From: Bradysia coprophila
Taxonomy: Eukaryota > Arthropoda > Insecta > Diptera > Sciaridae
Assembly: GCF_014529535.1 (NCBI RefSeq)
Contig: NW_023503608.1
Span: 248,001 to 312,000, forward strand
Length of the DNA stretch: 64,000 bases
Direction: 5' to 3'
The notes below the pieces were generated by a model. It did no database searches, had not been told where the DNA came from, and worked only from the letters and a program-made list of their open reading frames with translations. Below, one piece after another: positions 24,617-37,051 of this stretch; position 1 is the stretch's first letter; each line of letters starts with the position of its first letter. The position numbers and the translations under genes are program-made.

Positions 24617-27058
24617 TTACGTAATTCTAATCGTAGACGTTTTAATTGAGAATTCATCGTAAAGGAAATCGTCAGAACCATCATCATATTTAACGTAAAA
24701 GCTGATGTTTTCAGTTTTGGCCACATTGAATGGATAGTCCGCACTTGTATGCGCAAATAACTCACCCAAAACTTCACTGAAATATAAAACGATCTTTTAC
24801 ATTCAGCGTATTAGCATCGGTTCAACTTTCTTACCGTTTTCTGTCTTCTAAGTATCCCATTTTAAAGTTTGTAGGCCAATTTCTAGCAGGATGATTTGAC
24901 TGGCATGCCGCTGGTTTCTCTACGGCATAGAAATCGTTCTCAAATGCATTCACATACATGTATGGACAAAGACCGTGTGAGCCCAATGGAGCAGGAAGGG
25001 CAGCATCTATTTCGTTGAATTTCGTTGAATTTATTCGACTTAATTTGGAATTGTCTACTACTACACCTTGTGAAAATCCACAGTTTCCGAGTCTCCAATT
25101 TTGGTGGCATGTAAAGTGGCGAGTACCTTTATCTCCACTATTTGTATGTATGCACTGGACGTTCTGTGCTGATAATGTGAAATCGGTGGGTCCCCTTATG
25201 TCGAAAGGAGGTCCAGCCATGTCACAGACTTTTTTTTCGAAAAATAATTTCAAATATTGTCATTGAATTATCCTCTGTTATCTGGCATACAGACCGTCTA
25301 TATCTTTTATTACACGAATTCCAAGCCGTCGGGCTGCTTCGCAAACTAAACGACCTCCAAAGCTAAAACCAAACAAGTATCCCTCTGTCATATCAAAACC
25401 GATTCGTTCCAGCTCTAGTAAATGGATATGCAACACATGTGCTATCGCGTCAAAAGATCGCACCAATCGCACGTATCGATCATTTGCATAGGTGCTAAAG
25501 TTCATGCACATTATGCATCCACCTCGATAATGATTTAGTTCTAAAAATGAAAATATGAGTAGAACAACAACTTAGCGCCCATTCAATGCTATTGAACAGT
25601 ACTATTTTACTTGAGATCAATTCTTGCACCCACGGTTCGTCGCAACTTTCTTGCCAGCCAGGAACGACGATAGCGAATTTTCCTTTTGGATCGCATTCCG
25701 TTGATGCAAAATTTTCCAGTTTACGAATGGTCGTATGGTATATTAGTTCACCCGTACTTTGAAGATAAAAACATTCTTTGTTATTAATGATAAAGATTAC
25801 ACTAATTTGGGAAAGAAAAAGATGGCACAAAGAAGGCAACAATAAAATTTGCGTTAGCGTTGGTTGGTTTGAAAATATTCAAAAATTACCAAAAAAAAGA
25901 AGATAATTCCACGTGAAAACCTCAAAGTTACCAAACTTTCAACTGTTAGAAATGGTTAAACTACAAAATAATACGAAATCTATTACTTCATTCCTTTTAA
26001 CGGACTTTTCATTACGGAATGTAGTTTATCGCCTGTTTTTGTCAATGCTGTCGATAGAAAATTAGTAGCCGTTTCTGAAGTGTTCGCTAATATTCATTAA
26101 ATACTGCGAGCTCTCCTTTGCTCCCCTTTGCTCTCCTTTGCTCTCCAAGAGCCCTTTGATCAATAACAAATAACCGTGAACTATTCTATGTAATTTCATC
26201 AGGTACGAATTCATTAGAAAAAATTTCTCTTGCCTATCCAATCCCACAACAAATAAATATGAATGAGATCACAGTCTACTTCTTCGTTGCACCCACTCAT
26301 ACAGTATGGTACCCTGGTAGGTGAAAACAGCCCTCGTCTTAGGAATGAGCCATTAAGAACAAAAAATGGAAAAAGCTCCCTCATAAAGCTCCGTTTGTCA
26401 TTCATTACTTATTTCACTACTCCTCGACGAGTAAGCTTTTTTGATTGAAAAAAATGAAATCCGTTTACGATCAAGTTTTGAAAATTATTTTTTTTGTAAT
26501 TTTAAATATTTACTGTGCCATCTTTAACAAAAATCCGCTTTGTTTGAGGATAACAGTGAACTGTATGCACAAACGTGATGTTTTCGCTATTAACTTTCGA
26601 ACAAAGCTTTTTATATAAAATGTTATATCACTGTCTGGGACCTAGACTGTACATAGCGGTAAATTTATATCAAAATATTATGATTTATATGACTAAGACA
26701 AATAAGATTAAAGCAAATTGGCTGTGTTTCACATATCTTATTGTCTAGGATGTCTAATCGAATCATCGATTTGCAAATAGATTGCAAAAAAGACCATCCA
26801 TGGAAACCTTCACTTTCAGTCAATATTTTCTTACTATGAACGGCACTTAAACACTCACTTGTTGTAATAATTAAAATAAATTTTATTTGAATATTCGGTT
26901 TGATTTCGAATTTCTTCACTCAATTGCGGAAAGATGTGCGATTGCCCGACGATAAAACTGTAAATTGGACGATATCTGGCGGCATAGTTTCGCGTTAGTA
27001 TGCCGAATAAAATGAAAACTTTGAAAAACCAAAAAAATTCTTTAATCGATTCGACCAT
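24617..27058 (-). CDS. Secreted lipase, pancreatic/yolk-protein-like family
   Basis: Secreted alpha/beta-hydrolase lipase, 381 aa. Exons, 5' to 3': 26859-27058, 25611-25756, 25295-25540, 24835-25228, 24617-24776. The first 1.1-kb intron separates a signal-peptide exon (MVESIKEFFWFFKVFILFGI) from the body. Catalytic residues visible: Ser about 175 in GFSFG (a variant of GxSxG), Asp about 200 in VCDMAGPPF, His about 282 in GSHGLCPYMY. The segment VQCIHTNSGDKGTR followed by CHQNWRLGNCG is characteristic of the dipteran branch that also gave rise to yolk proteins. The nucleophile Ser is kept, so it may be active, unlike true yolk proteins. The length fits a family with a short lid. It ends ISFYVKYDDGSDDF then TSTIRIT. 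Confidence 0.9.
26108..26150. repeat. Short CTCCTTTG tandem array in lipase intron 1
   Basis: Four near-identical CTCYYTTGCTC units. A simple microsatellite. Confidence 0.7.
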
Positions 27059-30000
27059 TCTATCGGAATGCTAAAAGTTGTCTGAATTTGTTGGTCTCGT
27101 TTTTATGGGTTTTTATAAAAATCAAACCATTAAGTGTGAGTATAAGTTAACACATTCGTATAACAACATTCGCGTAACTTTATATATATGTTTTCCAAAT
27201 TTCCAGCAAAATGAAACATTTTTGTGAATATAACATTTTTACATTGACGGCGTAAGACCATTCTTTTTTTCATTTCTACTTTACTGCACAAACGATATCT
27301 AATCCAGATGTTGATCTAAAAAATTAGCACTCATAAGAGAGTAGCAAATTAATTTAATTTTTTGATGTTGAGCATCAAGCATCAGTCATCGTTAATGATC
27401 TGTTAATAATTGTACGTTACAGACATTTGAGTCCATAAATTTGTAATAATGAATTAGGTAAATATGAAGCCAATATATAATTAAGGTTAATTAACATTAG
27501 CTATTAGGAATTGAATAAATCTTAAGAGCAGATAACGTTGTGATATCATAGAGGTATGTCTGTAGTCATTCGTGCTATTGATATATATCCTGTTAACACT
27601 TCACTTACTTCAGATTAAATGTGAGACTCGTTACCACTGATGATGACTTTAACACCGGCTCAGGGTCTCTGGAACGGTCGGTTCGAATCAAACTCGTAAA
27701 AAAAAAGTTTGAAAAAAATGAGCTGAATTTTCAACTCTTCGTAAATGAAAATCGAAAAGCTTTAGACTCCAACCAGTGCCTTACTGGCCTAATGGGCCGT
27801 TCACGCCATTAAGGGCAACGAAGGGCTTTTTGAAAAATTTCTTCACACAACCCCGAAGGGTTTTTTTTTGAGCCAGGCCAGGCACTGTCTCCAACCAAAG
27901 GTCGAACCCCCAAATAGATTTTTTCACCTGCGCCAATGTTAAACTTGAAATTCAATAATTAATTTATTATTAAATAAAATGTATAAAATAATAAAGTTGT
28001 ACGCTAGGTCGTAACGCAACCGAACTCATGTTGCGTATAGCCAGTTAAATTGCAATTAATTTTGATTCAATACACAAGAGCTGCTGGATTTGTTTCGATT
28101 TTTCTAGTCCATTACTATTGACTATGTTAGGTAAGATTTTTTTTTTTCATTTTTTGAATCATATACCGGCATATTGGCGATTCCGTTTTTGTTCACTAAT
28201 CAAGTTCAGGTTGCGTGAATGGCTTTACAGATTTAATAATTTTATTACTTTGAACACATAAACATTAGATTTGTTTGTGTGTATAATATATGTATACGCA
28301 TTATTGATGAGCTTTCCTTTCCAGCCATATAATCTTATACCGTAAACTTCAAAAGCTCGTGACGTATTGTTTACAATATTAATCGAAGCGATGATACCGT
28401 GGTTTTTAGTTTTTGATGGGCAGTGAACGATGAATAAATACGGAAGCATAAACAATCAATGCGATTAGTATTCATGTTCACCAAACAACCATAACACTTT
28501 GATATGAAATAATTTTTCAATTTAATCAAAAAATGAAAGCTGAAACGTTCAGACATGTCTTGTATTATGTTGGTATATTAACCTCAGTTCTGTGCAATTG
28601 GAAGACAATTTAGAAGACCTTGACGATATTCCTAACCGAGCTTACCGCTTACAGAAAGTCAGTCGTTACGATGAATTGATTTAAGTTTTCTGTGTAGCAG
28701 GGCTTGTTTTTGCTAGTTTTTTTCCGCACATTTTTTGAATTGCTATCAACTTTGTTGCAAAGTATCTTAGACACGAGATTACGAAAAATGAAAGGCAACT
28801 CGAAAAATTCCGAACAAATATTAATTTCCGGAAAATAGAGCCTGGTGACATTTTAATTGCTTTTTGGAATGACTTTATTATGGAACAAGCATAATTGTCC
28901 GTGGTAAATATTTTTGGTATTCAAGTATAACAAGAAATACCATTAAATTAACATAGAAATCGGTTTGAAGCTGACACAGTTTCCGTTTACAAGAAATGGC
29001 AACGACCGCTGCATATAAACATGAACACACCCATATTATATGCACATTACATTTTATTTGATCTTGGTAATAAATTATAATGTCCTTAAAAATGTATAAA
29101 TGTGGAAGATATGAGGTTTATCAAACAAATTTTAATAAAAATATCGTTTCGTTGATGGATGTATTTGATGGATTAACAATAAGTGAATTGAGACACGGTG
29201 AATTTAGATAGTTATAGCCGAATGGTAAGAAAACTACTTTAAACAGAGATAAAAATTGTGATCTGTATGCAGATTAGCAGAATAATGTTTAAGTATAACT
29301 AAAATGTAAAAGTGTCCGAGCAGTAACGTTGTATGAGATTGCAAAAATATTATGGAATTATTCATGGTCCATTTTAGGTTTCAAGTAAGGATGTCGGAGA
29401 TCCTAATACCGACCAGACTGGTTTTTTGTTCTGCAGAAAAATTGGATTCAAAATAAATACATGAGTTTTTGTTTCATTCTCTTTCTTACTTCAGTTGCGT
29501 AGTAAACGTAACTCATTTTAAATTTTGAAGATTTTCTTATTTGCACTTTTAATTGTTCTGCTTCCTTCCACAATACATACTCACATTGTATTCATCCATT
29601 CGTCTAGTGTTGAACGACTGACACACGCGTTAAAGTGAGACAATTCTCATTTTGTAGTACATCATGAGCAAGAATTATGGAACAATCAGGAACAATTTAA
29701 ATGGGTTTAAAGAGAACGTTGCACCGCAGGCGAATTTTTTGAATTTTCCTGTATTGATACTGTCATCATATTCGTTAAAAATATTAGTAAAATCAATAAT
29801 TTCCAAAGCTGAATAAATAAACTTAATTGATAACTGACTTCTCGTTGGGTGCTTCGGCACCGGCAAAATTCTTAATGAAGCTAAGCAGAATAGGTAGTAG
29901 ATTCGATAATTATACTGGTGATGTTTTTGAACGGTAATACCAAAATGATGTAGCAGTGTTGTGAATTAGTTATTTTTGCTTTCAGCTAAAAAAATATCGT

Positions 30001-30288
30001 TCATAACAGTTAAACAGTTTTTAAGGTCACTAATGAAGACTTGTCCTAGTTGTCCTATGGCCCTTTATATAGACATTTTTGACGTAGGACAACACACAAT
30101 ATCACAAATGCTCTGTATTTTCATTAAGAGGCTCCGAGCGTTCAGTTTAGACACACTGCCAAAAAATGAAGAAAAATTGGCTACGTTTAGGTACATAAAT
30201 CTGCCAGACCAAGACATGAAAACATAAACTCACGTCACGAATAATTATTTGAACATTTAGTAAATTACTTGATTTCGACAATGATTTT
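27059..30288. other. AT-rich intergenic stretch, no gene recognised
   Basis: No open frame here has recognisable motifs. A small hairpin-like GC patch at about 27780-27900 (CCTAATGGGCCGTTC, GGCCAGGCACTG) may be a transposon scrap. A frame at about 29989-30227 begins right after a good splice acceptor (TTTGCTTTCAG) but has no recognisable partner exon. Confidence 0.5.
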
Positions 30289-31339
30289 TAGACCCGTACG
30301 AAGTACTGGGGTCTTATGGGTTTACGCATACGTTTGTAACACGTCGAATTGGACTCCCTGAGTAAGGGGAAACCTATTGTGGTTGTCTAGAGATGCCAAA
30401 TCCGCGAAAAAAAAAATGTCCGTCTGTCCGTCTGTCCGTCTGTCTGCACGATAACTTGAGTAAAACGCATCCGATTTTGAAAATTCTTTTTTTTCCCGTT
30501 TGGTAATGTCAAAAGACAGGCTAAGTTCGAAGATGAGTGATTTTGGATCGACCCCTCCCGAGCTGTGGCCCAATAAGTGCTTTACGGTTTTTCGAAGATA
30601 TCTCCGGACATTTAAACGTTAAACTTGTAAGTGATACGTCAAATAAAAGGTATTTACAATACCGATCGACAAAAAAAAAGTTTATGGAAATCGGATGACC
30701 GACTCGTGAGTTAGACCCCTTGGTGTGGAACAGGCACAGGGCGGCAAGCAGTTTTTGCTTGTAGGTCGGCCACATTTGAACATATTTCGTCTGTTTTAGC
30801 TTTATTAGATAGGTATTGACCGTACCAATCAGGGAAAAAAAAATTTATGAAATTATGTTCTCCGGAGCGTGAGCTAGGTCTCTTGGAGTGAGCTCTTATC
30901 TGGCTACTCGGAAGTACAGTGAACGTGGTGTATTTTGACAATATCTCGAGTAAATTTTGACCGAATTTCATGAATTTTTTTTTGTTTGAAAGGTATTAAC
31001 GAATGTAAAGCGTCGGTACTATTTCCGGTCTCCTAACAAAATGGCTGCCGGCGGCCATATTGGATTTTAGTAAAATAGAAATATCTTGGGAAAAATGATA
31101 CTTAGAGAGTTTCTGTTAACATGGAAATAATTTGTTATGTGTGTGGGGTTTCAGGGATTCCATATACGGACATCTATATATACCTATATACAGCTATATT
31201 CAGCTATATACAGGCATATAGAGCTATATAATAGCATATATTTATCTGTGAAATGTTTATTTATAGTGAAATATAGTTAAATATAGCGGTATATAGCTGT
31301 TTAAATAGGAATTTATGAAATTTGTCTTCGTACGGGGCT
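30289..31339 (+). mobile_element. GTACG-ended dispersed repeat, copy B
   Basis: Starts TAGACCCGTACGAAGTACTGG and ends CTTCGTACGGGGCT. It shares with copies A and C the left-end block (CGTTTGTAACACGTCGAATTGGA) and a TCCGTCTGTCCG-type microsatellite at about 30420. It also shares interior motifs such as CACGATAACTTGAGTAAAA and AGGCTAAGTTCGAAGATGAG. It lacks the long tandem array. Its right part contains the AT microsatellite at 31150-31230. Confidence 0.7.
31150..31230. repeat. TATA/CAGCTATATA microsatellite
   Basis: Irregular repeats of CTATATA with GC punctuation, inside dispersed-repeat copy B. Confidence 0.7.
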
Positions 31340-31469
31340 GTCTATATTGCCTCCGGCAATTTAGTTGTATATGATAACAAGGCAAAGAGTGGATAATGTA
31401 AGTGATTTTAAAGGGAGAATAGTTTTTCAGCAGAGAAGAAAATGAAGTAAGAGAAATGAAGAGTTTCAC
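31299..31469 (+). repeat. Dispersed repeat, partner of 5930-6072
   Basis: Overlaps the right end of copy B and matches the inverse of 5930-6072. The homology runs across the GTACG end, so the two repeat modules are physically linked here but not at 6 kb. Confidence 0.65.
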
Positions 31470-32426
31470 ATTAAAGGCTTTTGATACGAATAGGTGTTTC
31501 GTACGGGTCGGCGTTAGCTGTTTCACATTTAATTTACTTCTGCAAGGAAAAACAAAATTTCACGATATGTACACGTTCGGTTAATGCAACAACAGTGACG
31601 CACAAGCAGCTCTATGATTAATCCTATCATTACACTACTTGTAGTGAAAATTTGGTCTCACTTTTTCGAAATTAGGTGTTTTTTTTATGAAATAAATACA
31701 GTTTTTGTATCACGACGGTTAACGCTCAAAATAGCGGAAGAAATACGTCTAAAGTTGAAAATTGTCAGCTTAATTTCACTTTTCGAGTTTCATCGTCACA
31801 TAGTTCCCCATAATTTAAAATCAAAGCGACACTTTAGTGTAAATACATGTTCCAGCTATTTTAACAATTTCAGCAAAGTCCTGTTCGGTAAAATAAAAAG
31901 AAAATCTGTCCGAGGCCACTCATCGATTTTCAAATTTTTCTAAATTAATCAGTTTATTTGAGGAGATCCGCAACATAAAATCGACAATTGGATAGACACT
32001 TTCCTTAATTGAGTTTATATTGCCCAGGGAATACGATTGAGGATGCAATGTGTAATTCACGAAAATTCTGCAGTTGTGATACAACATCAAAAGGTGGCTC
32101 TTCCTCCGTATGCGCTTTTATTTTCATCTATCAATTTCAATGTAAACTTTAAATAGTCACTGTTTCTGTTTCACAATCCCTGGCTGGATCGTTTGCGAAC
32201 GGGTGCTTCCGGTGATCGTTGCTTCAAGCATTCAACATCATCGAATACTACCTGTGCACCACCGCCACATGTCGGTATTACATTTCCTTTGTACAAGTTC
32301 GCTCAACCGTAAGTTTTTTGAATGGCCTTATCATCCAAAAAAAAGTCGAATCTACAACTGAAAACCTTGTTGTGAGTCTGTATTTAGCACAAGTTTTCAC
32401 TATGTTAACAGATGTTTTAGACTTAA
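31470..32426. other. Intergenic, no gene recognised
   Basis: Short AT-rich frames only, including a 109-codon one at 31614-31943 that matches no family I know. A frame at 32219-32515 is antisense to the last MTO1 exon. Confidence 0.5.
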
Positions 32427-34973
32427 TTAAACATAATCAGCGACTTGAGTTGATTTCTTTACAAATCTCAAAAGTCTCAGTACTGTTGACGGTGTTACCC
32501 CTTGTATCCGACTAGCTGCAGCAATCTGAAATATGACTTAATTGAGTAAAGCATCCAGATGATTAAATTCCGTCTGTTCAACTTACAGTTTGTGGTTGAA
32601 TCATTATCAACTTCTCCCGTTCCTCTTTTGATAAGCTGATGGATTTTCTGCAAAACAAAGACAATCAAACGATGCTGCTTCATTTGCCATAATCTGGTTA
32701 ACTTACGAAAAATAATCTATTGTCGAAGGAATTATCATTTTCTCGTCACGTCTCACTTCTTCGACTTCTTTAGCTTGGCCAACAATAGCCATTTCATAAA
32801 GTGATTCAATCTTTAACCGCCTACAGAGAGTGCTATTATGTTTCACCCAGTCCAGTTCCTCCGGATATAAATCAGCTATGTGTTCTGCTTCTATTTCAGC
32901 CGTACCAATCGACATCATTTCAAATGCTGATTTGGTAAAGTTACTGCCTCCAGTTTTTATTTTCAATGAATCTCTCCAGTGATTGGCTGGTTTGCAAATT
33001 GATTTCAACAACGATATTCCCTGTTCGAGGTTCTCTTTCATTTCGACCATTCTACGATATCGCTCGTCTGACACCAAACCGATTTTGTGGCCCAATTCTG
33101 TTAAACGAATATCAGCGTTATCTGGTCGTAGAGTCAGTCGAAATTCAGCCCTGCTGGTAAACATTCGATACGGTTCCGTAGTGCCGTGGATCGTCAAATC
33201 GTCGATTAAGACGCCCACGTATCCATCTGTTCGACTGACGATCAAAGGGTTCTTGTTTTGTACCTTTGCCGCAGCGTTTGCACCGGCAATTACACCTTGA
33301 CTAGCCGCTTCTTCATATCCAGTAGTCCCATTTATTTGTCCGGCCAGAAAAAGACCACTAACACGTTTGGTTTCTAAAGTTGAAAATAATTCTCGCGGGT
33401 CTACGAAGTCATACTCAACACCATAGCCTATTGGAAGAAACATTGCATTTAGACGATCAGAATTCAATTTTGTTTAACTAAATTCAATACCTGGTCGAGC
33501 AACGTCAGCCTTTTCCAATCCTGGAATAGTTCGAACTAGCTCAATTTGAAGCTCTTCAGGTAACGTGCACGATAAACCGTTTGGGTAAATGAGATCACTG
33601 TTAAAGCCTTCTGGTTCCAGCCAAATCTACGGATTCATTAATTCATTGAGTCTGCACTGGACGGAACCGTTTCACTTACCTGATGTGATTTTTCTCCGAA
33701 ACGGAGAACTTTTGATTCGATAGAGGGACAGTATCGTGGACCAGTGATTTCTTCAGTTACATGGCGATTTACATGTAAATTGTCTTTGACGATCTTGTTT
33801 ATTGCATCAGTGGTGTATGTTAAGTAGCAACAAAGCTATTCGAAATTAGAAATTGAATTAGAAAATCTGATGCAGAAAAGTTTCGTTTTTAGTGCTACTG
33901 GTTCTGAAACGGTTTGTACACCTAGAGATCTTACCTGATCTTCGGTATTCAACCAAACTCTGTCATTCATAAAAGAAAACGGCACCGGAGGATTGTCTCC
34001 CAGTTGGGCTTCTAATTGTGTGTAATTGATCGACGAAGCTTTGATGCGAGGAGGTGTTCCAGTTTTCAGTCTAGCCAAGCGAAACTGTAGTGATTCTAAT
34101 GTTTGAGCAAGTCCAATAGCAGGTGCATCTCCTATACGACCAGCTGGCCGTACTGTTGCACCAATATTTATTTGTCCTCTCAGAAATGTGCCAGTGGTAA
34201 TGACAACTGTTTTCGAAAATATTTTCTTGCCGTCCGGTAGAATGACTCCTCGGCATGACTTAATTGTACCTCGATTTGATTCATCTGCCGTTGCATCGCT
34301 GACAATTAAATCTTCAACGGATGAATAACAAATGTCCAAATTGGTCATGGAAGTTAATTCTTTTTGGACTGCTTTCTTGTACAGTTGACGGTCAATTTGG
34401 GCTCTAGGACCCCACACAGCCGGACCACGTCGTCTGTTCAACACCTTTCGAATTTCAAAACATTGAATTACTTTAACAGAAGAAACGGCGCGTAAGTAGA
34501 CTGAGCCTTACTTTGTATTGAACACCTGAGATATCACAGCATCTAGCTGTTACGCCATCGAGAGCATCCACCTCTCGCATGAGATGTCCTTTACCGATAC
34601 CACCGAACGAAGGATTACAAGACATTTCACCTGAATAGAACAGTCCCGAAGGTGTAATTGTCTATATTGTTTCACTGCACTTGCATCACCACTAACCTAT
34701 GGTATCAAATTTATGTGTTACCAATAGAGTTCTAGCACCCATTCGAGCCGAAGCTGCACACGCTTCCGTTCCAGCATGACCACCACCAATTACAATACAA
34801 TCATACACACCGGGAAAATCGGTTGAAGATGTGGAGCTATGGAATAGAGATTTCAGTCAATCGGAAAGCTTTATACACTGAATAAGTGCGATGACTTCAA
34901 ACCTTAAATTTCTTATCTTTTGAAGACGAGATTTATTTACAGTTGTAAAGATTCGCAGCATCATGGAATTCAT
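32427..34973 (-). CDS. Mto1: Mitochondrial tRNA uridine-modification enzyme MTO1 (MnmG/GidA family)
   Basis: FAD-dependent enzyme that, with GTPBP3/MSS1, installs the C5 taurinomethyl/carboxymethylaminomethyl group on the wobble uridine of certain mitochondrial tRNAs. 670 aa, close to yeast Mto1. Exons, 5' to 3': 34903-34973, 34697-34836, 34512-34630, 33935-34444, 33680-33835, 33491-33626, 32707-33427, 32587-32647, 32427-32525. The start [20 protein letters not shown] is basic with no acids, a good mitochondrial presequence. Motifs: FAD site [11 protein letters not shown] (about 39-49), [23 protein letters not shown], the two family signatures [15 protein letters not shown] (about 312-326) and [17 protein letters not shown] (about 406), and the C-terminal helical domain ending in [19 protein letters not shown]. 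No defect seen. Likely a single-copy housekeeping gene. Confidence 0.97.
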
Positions 34974-35897
34974 TTTTTTTAAGTTAAACTCCTTAAAAAT
35001 CCTTGGTGTTTACGTTATTTTCTTGTTATTGATATCGCTGTTGACCATGCTGATGTTAGATCTTGTGTCTGTATGTGTGAAGCGACCTGTCAGATCTGAC
35101 AGATGATGTACTAAAAAAGCTTCAAGCCCACCAAAAACATTACATACCGTAACTTTTCGACTGGGATTGGAATGTTTTTAATTCGTTTGGACCTTTTTGC
35201 ATTGCATTTAGATAAAATGTTGTGAACCAGTCGCTTCTCTCATTTTTTACTTTGTCGTTGATGGTCTACTTAATCTATAACGTGCCTCAGATATGTATGT
35301 TCATTCTTGATTTTGGTAACGACTTCTAATTTAAAAAAAAAAACTTTCTGCGAAGTTATGTAAACACCGAGGGGCAAACCACTCGATTGGCAACTCTTTT
35401 TTTTCGGTAAACACAAATTTTTAGGCCGTGACTCAAGACACATATGGCTTATTCCATGACCTGTCTCGTGATGAACGAAATCGGATCTTGAAATAGCTCG
35501 GAATCAGTAGAACTTTTCTTAGAGCAACCTTCATACTAGTGAACCGCTTTCAAATGAATCAAACATACTCTCAGAAAAGATCAATGGATTTCGAGATATT
35601 TTGGTTTAAACCGTTTAAACTTTGTTAGTCATGAAGTCACAAACAGAACCACATATTTCGTCGTTTACGACTCATATGGGAGGAATTATAATAACTGAGT
35701 GGGGTGAACATTGATAAGGTAAACGTTGCACAATGTATTAATGGATTGACAATGTACAAAGAAGCTATTGTTAGTACTGAGTAAAGAGGAACTTGTTTTA
35801 CCAGTCCACCAATGCCATTCAGTAACAAAATTGCGATTATCAAAGATGTGGAAACTTGTTGAATTTAAGTTGTTTAACTGATGATAGGTAAACTTGC
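34974..35897. other. Intergenic, no gene recognised
   Basis: Between the start of MTO1 (minus) and the promoter of the defensin-like gene (plus). No supported coding exon. The MTO1 promoter should lie just right of 34973. Confidence 0.5.
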
Positions 35898-35935
35898 TAT
35901 AAATTCAGCAGTACACATTGTCATGTGTGTTCAGT
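35898..35935 (+). promoter_or_regulatory. TATA box and initiator of the defensin-like gene
   Basis: TATAAA at 35898-35903 followed by the arthropod initiator TCAGT at 35931-35935, spacing 33 nt from TATA start. A short 5' UTR exon then ends AACGTTAAG at 35980. A 52-nt GT-AG intron (35981-36032) ends directly before the ATG. Confidence 0.65.
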
Positions 35936-36032
35936 TGAAGTTAAGCGTTTCCAAAAGTAATCCACGATCCCAACGTTAAGGTATTCTCTATCAGTTTTTC
36001 ACTTTCATTCAACTTATTGAGGGAAATTTCAG

Positions 36033-36278
36033 ATGAAATTACAAATTGTGTTCATGTTCTCTTTGGCTCTAATTATGTCGTCAGTAGAAGCTCAATCACC
36101 GAGATGGACAGGACTGAAATGTGGGATAGATAACCAGCAATTGTACGACCGCACCAAGGGTGCAGATACTTGCAGAATATATTGCAGTACAAATTCAGGC
36201 CGAGGTCTATGGACCGGATCATGTGAATTAAATAGCATCGGTTACGGAGAATGTGTGTGTATCTTCATCCGTCCGTAA
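36033..36278 (+). CDS. Defensin-like secreted peptide (six cysteines, CS-alpha-beta pattern)
   Basis: 81-aa precursor with a clear signal peptide (MKLQIVFMFSLALIMSSVEA, residues 1-20) and a mature chain of about 60 aa beginning QSPRW. Six cysteines are spaced C-x16-C-x3-C-x12-C-x9-C-x-C. This is the invertebrate-defensin order (C...C-x3-C...C...C-x-C) with slightly longer loops than classical insect defensins; GSCELNSIGYGEC fits a gamma-core. There is no dibasic propeptide. The ATG is the first in frame and follows immediately after a predicted 5' UTR intron. An antimicrobial role is inferred from the fold; a venom- or salivary-type peptide with the same scaffold is possible. No kappaB-like site was confidently recognised upstream. 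Confidence 0.8.
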   Translation: MKLQIVFMFSLALIMSSVEAQSPRWTGLKCGIDNQQLYDRTKGADTCRIYCSTNSGRGLWTGSCELNSIGYGECVCIFIRP

Positions 36279-36583
36279 ATGTTGCTGTTCGTAAATGATA
36301 AATTATACCATTTTCAAATGCGAAAAGTATTTTTGAGTATTACTAGGTTTTACGTTGTACTGACGTGGTTTTACGTTAGATGAGGCCGATTTTCGTCAAG
36401 ATACCTCAAAGGAATAGAAATACTAGGAAATTTCTGTAATAACCATTTTCCACAGCCCTTTTTTGATCGATCAGAGTTAATTCACACCGTAAGTGCGGTC
36501 AAAATTCAAAATGGAAAGTGCGGAGGTCTTTCTCAATGGAAGTAAATGGATAGGTATGTCCAAACGTTCAAATTTGTTCTAGC

Positions 36584-36697
36584 CGGAGCACATACGGATT
36601 TGCATGGCGCCACCTCAAACGAACTCATTTCTAGTGCAAATTTCCACTAGAAATGAGTTCGTTTGAGGTGGCGCCATGCAAATCCGTATGTGCTCCG
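36584..36697. repeat. Perfect palindrome, 53-bp arms
   Basis: 36584-36636 and 36645-36697 are exact reverse complements around an 8-nt spacer CAAATTTC. The arms start CGGAGCACATACGG. Perfect arms of this length imply recent formation or active maintenance. Confidence 0.95.
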
Positions 36698-36930
36698 ACT
36701 TGTATGGACTGGCCATACCAACTGGCCATACCTACTTATCTACTTTCATAGGTCTTTCTAACCCTGCGTCATTTTCATACAAGGAAGTATTGAAATGTAT
36801 TTTTTGGTTCACTTTTTCATCGAATCGTTCACTTAAAATTCAAATTTTAGGCACACTTACGGCCTGAATTTCGGTGAAAATGGTTCAATTTGAATTTGAT
36901 TCCTTAAATTTTAGTGAATAATAGTACATT

Positions 36931-37051
36931 TTCTACCTTGGTGTATATTTCGAGAATAACCTCGTATGTACAATTGTATATAACGAGCGTCAGCGAGTGT
37001 ATATACAATTGTACATAAGAAGTGATTCGAGAAATATACACCAAGGTAGAA
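36931..37051. repeat. Palindromic MITE-like element
   Basis: TTCTACCTTGGTGTATATTT at the left end is mirrored by AAATATACACCAAGGTAGAA at the right end. Inside, TGTACAATTGTATATA and its complement flank ACGAGCGTCAGCGAGT. Confidence 0.85.

Noticed and set aside
24390-25266. Plus-strand frames over 24390-25266
   Set aside because: Antisense to lipase exons 4 and 5.
27620-27720. CGGTTCGAATC resembling a tRNA B box
   Set aside because: No A box at the right distance and no foldable acceptor stem.
29989-30227. Frame beginning at a good splice acceptor
   Set aside because: No upstream exon with a matching donor and no family resemblance found.
32219-33300. Plus-strand frames at 32219-32515 and 32966-33300
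   Set aside because: Antisense to MTO1 exons; no recognisable domain.
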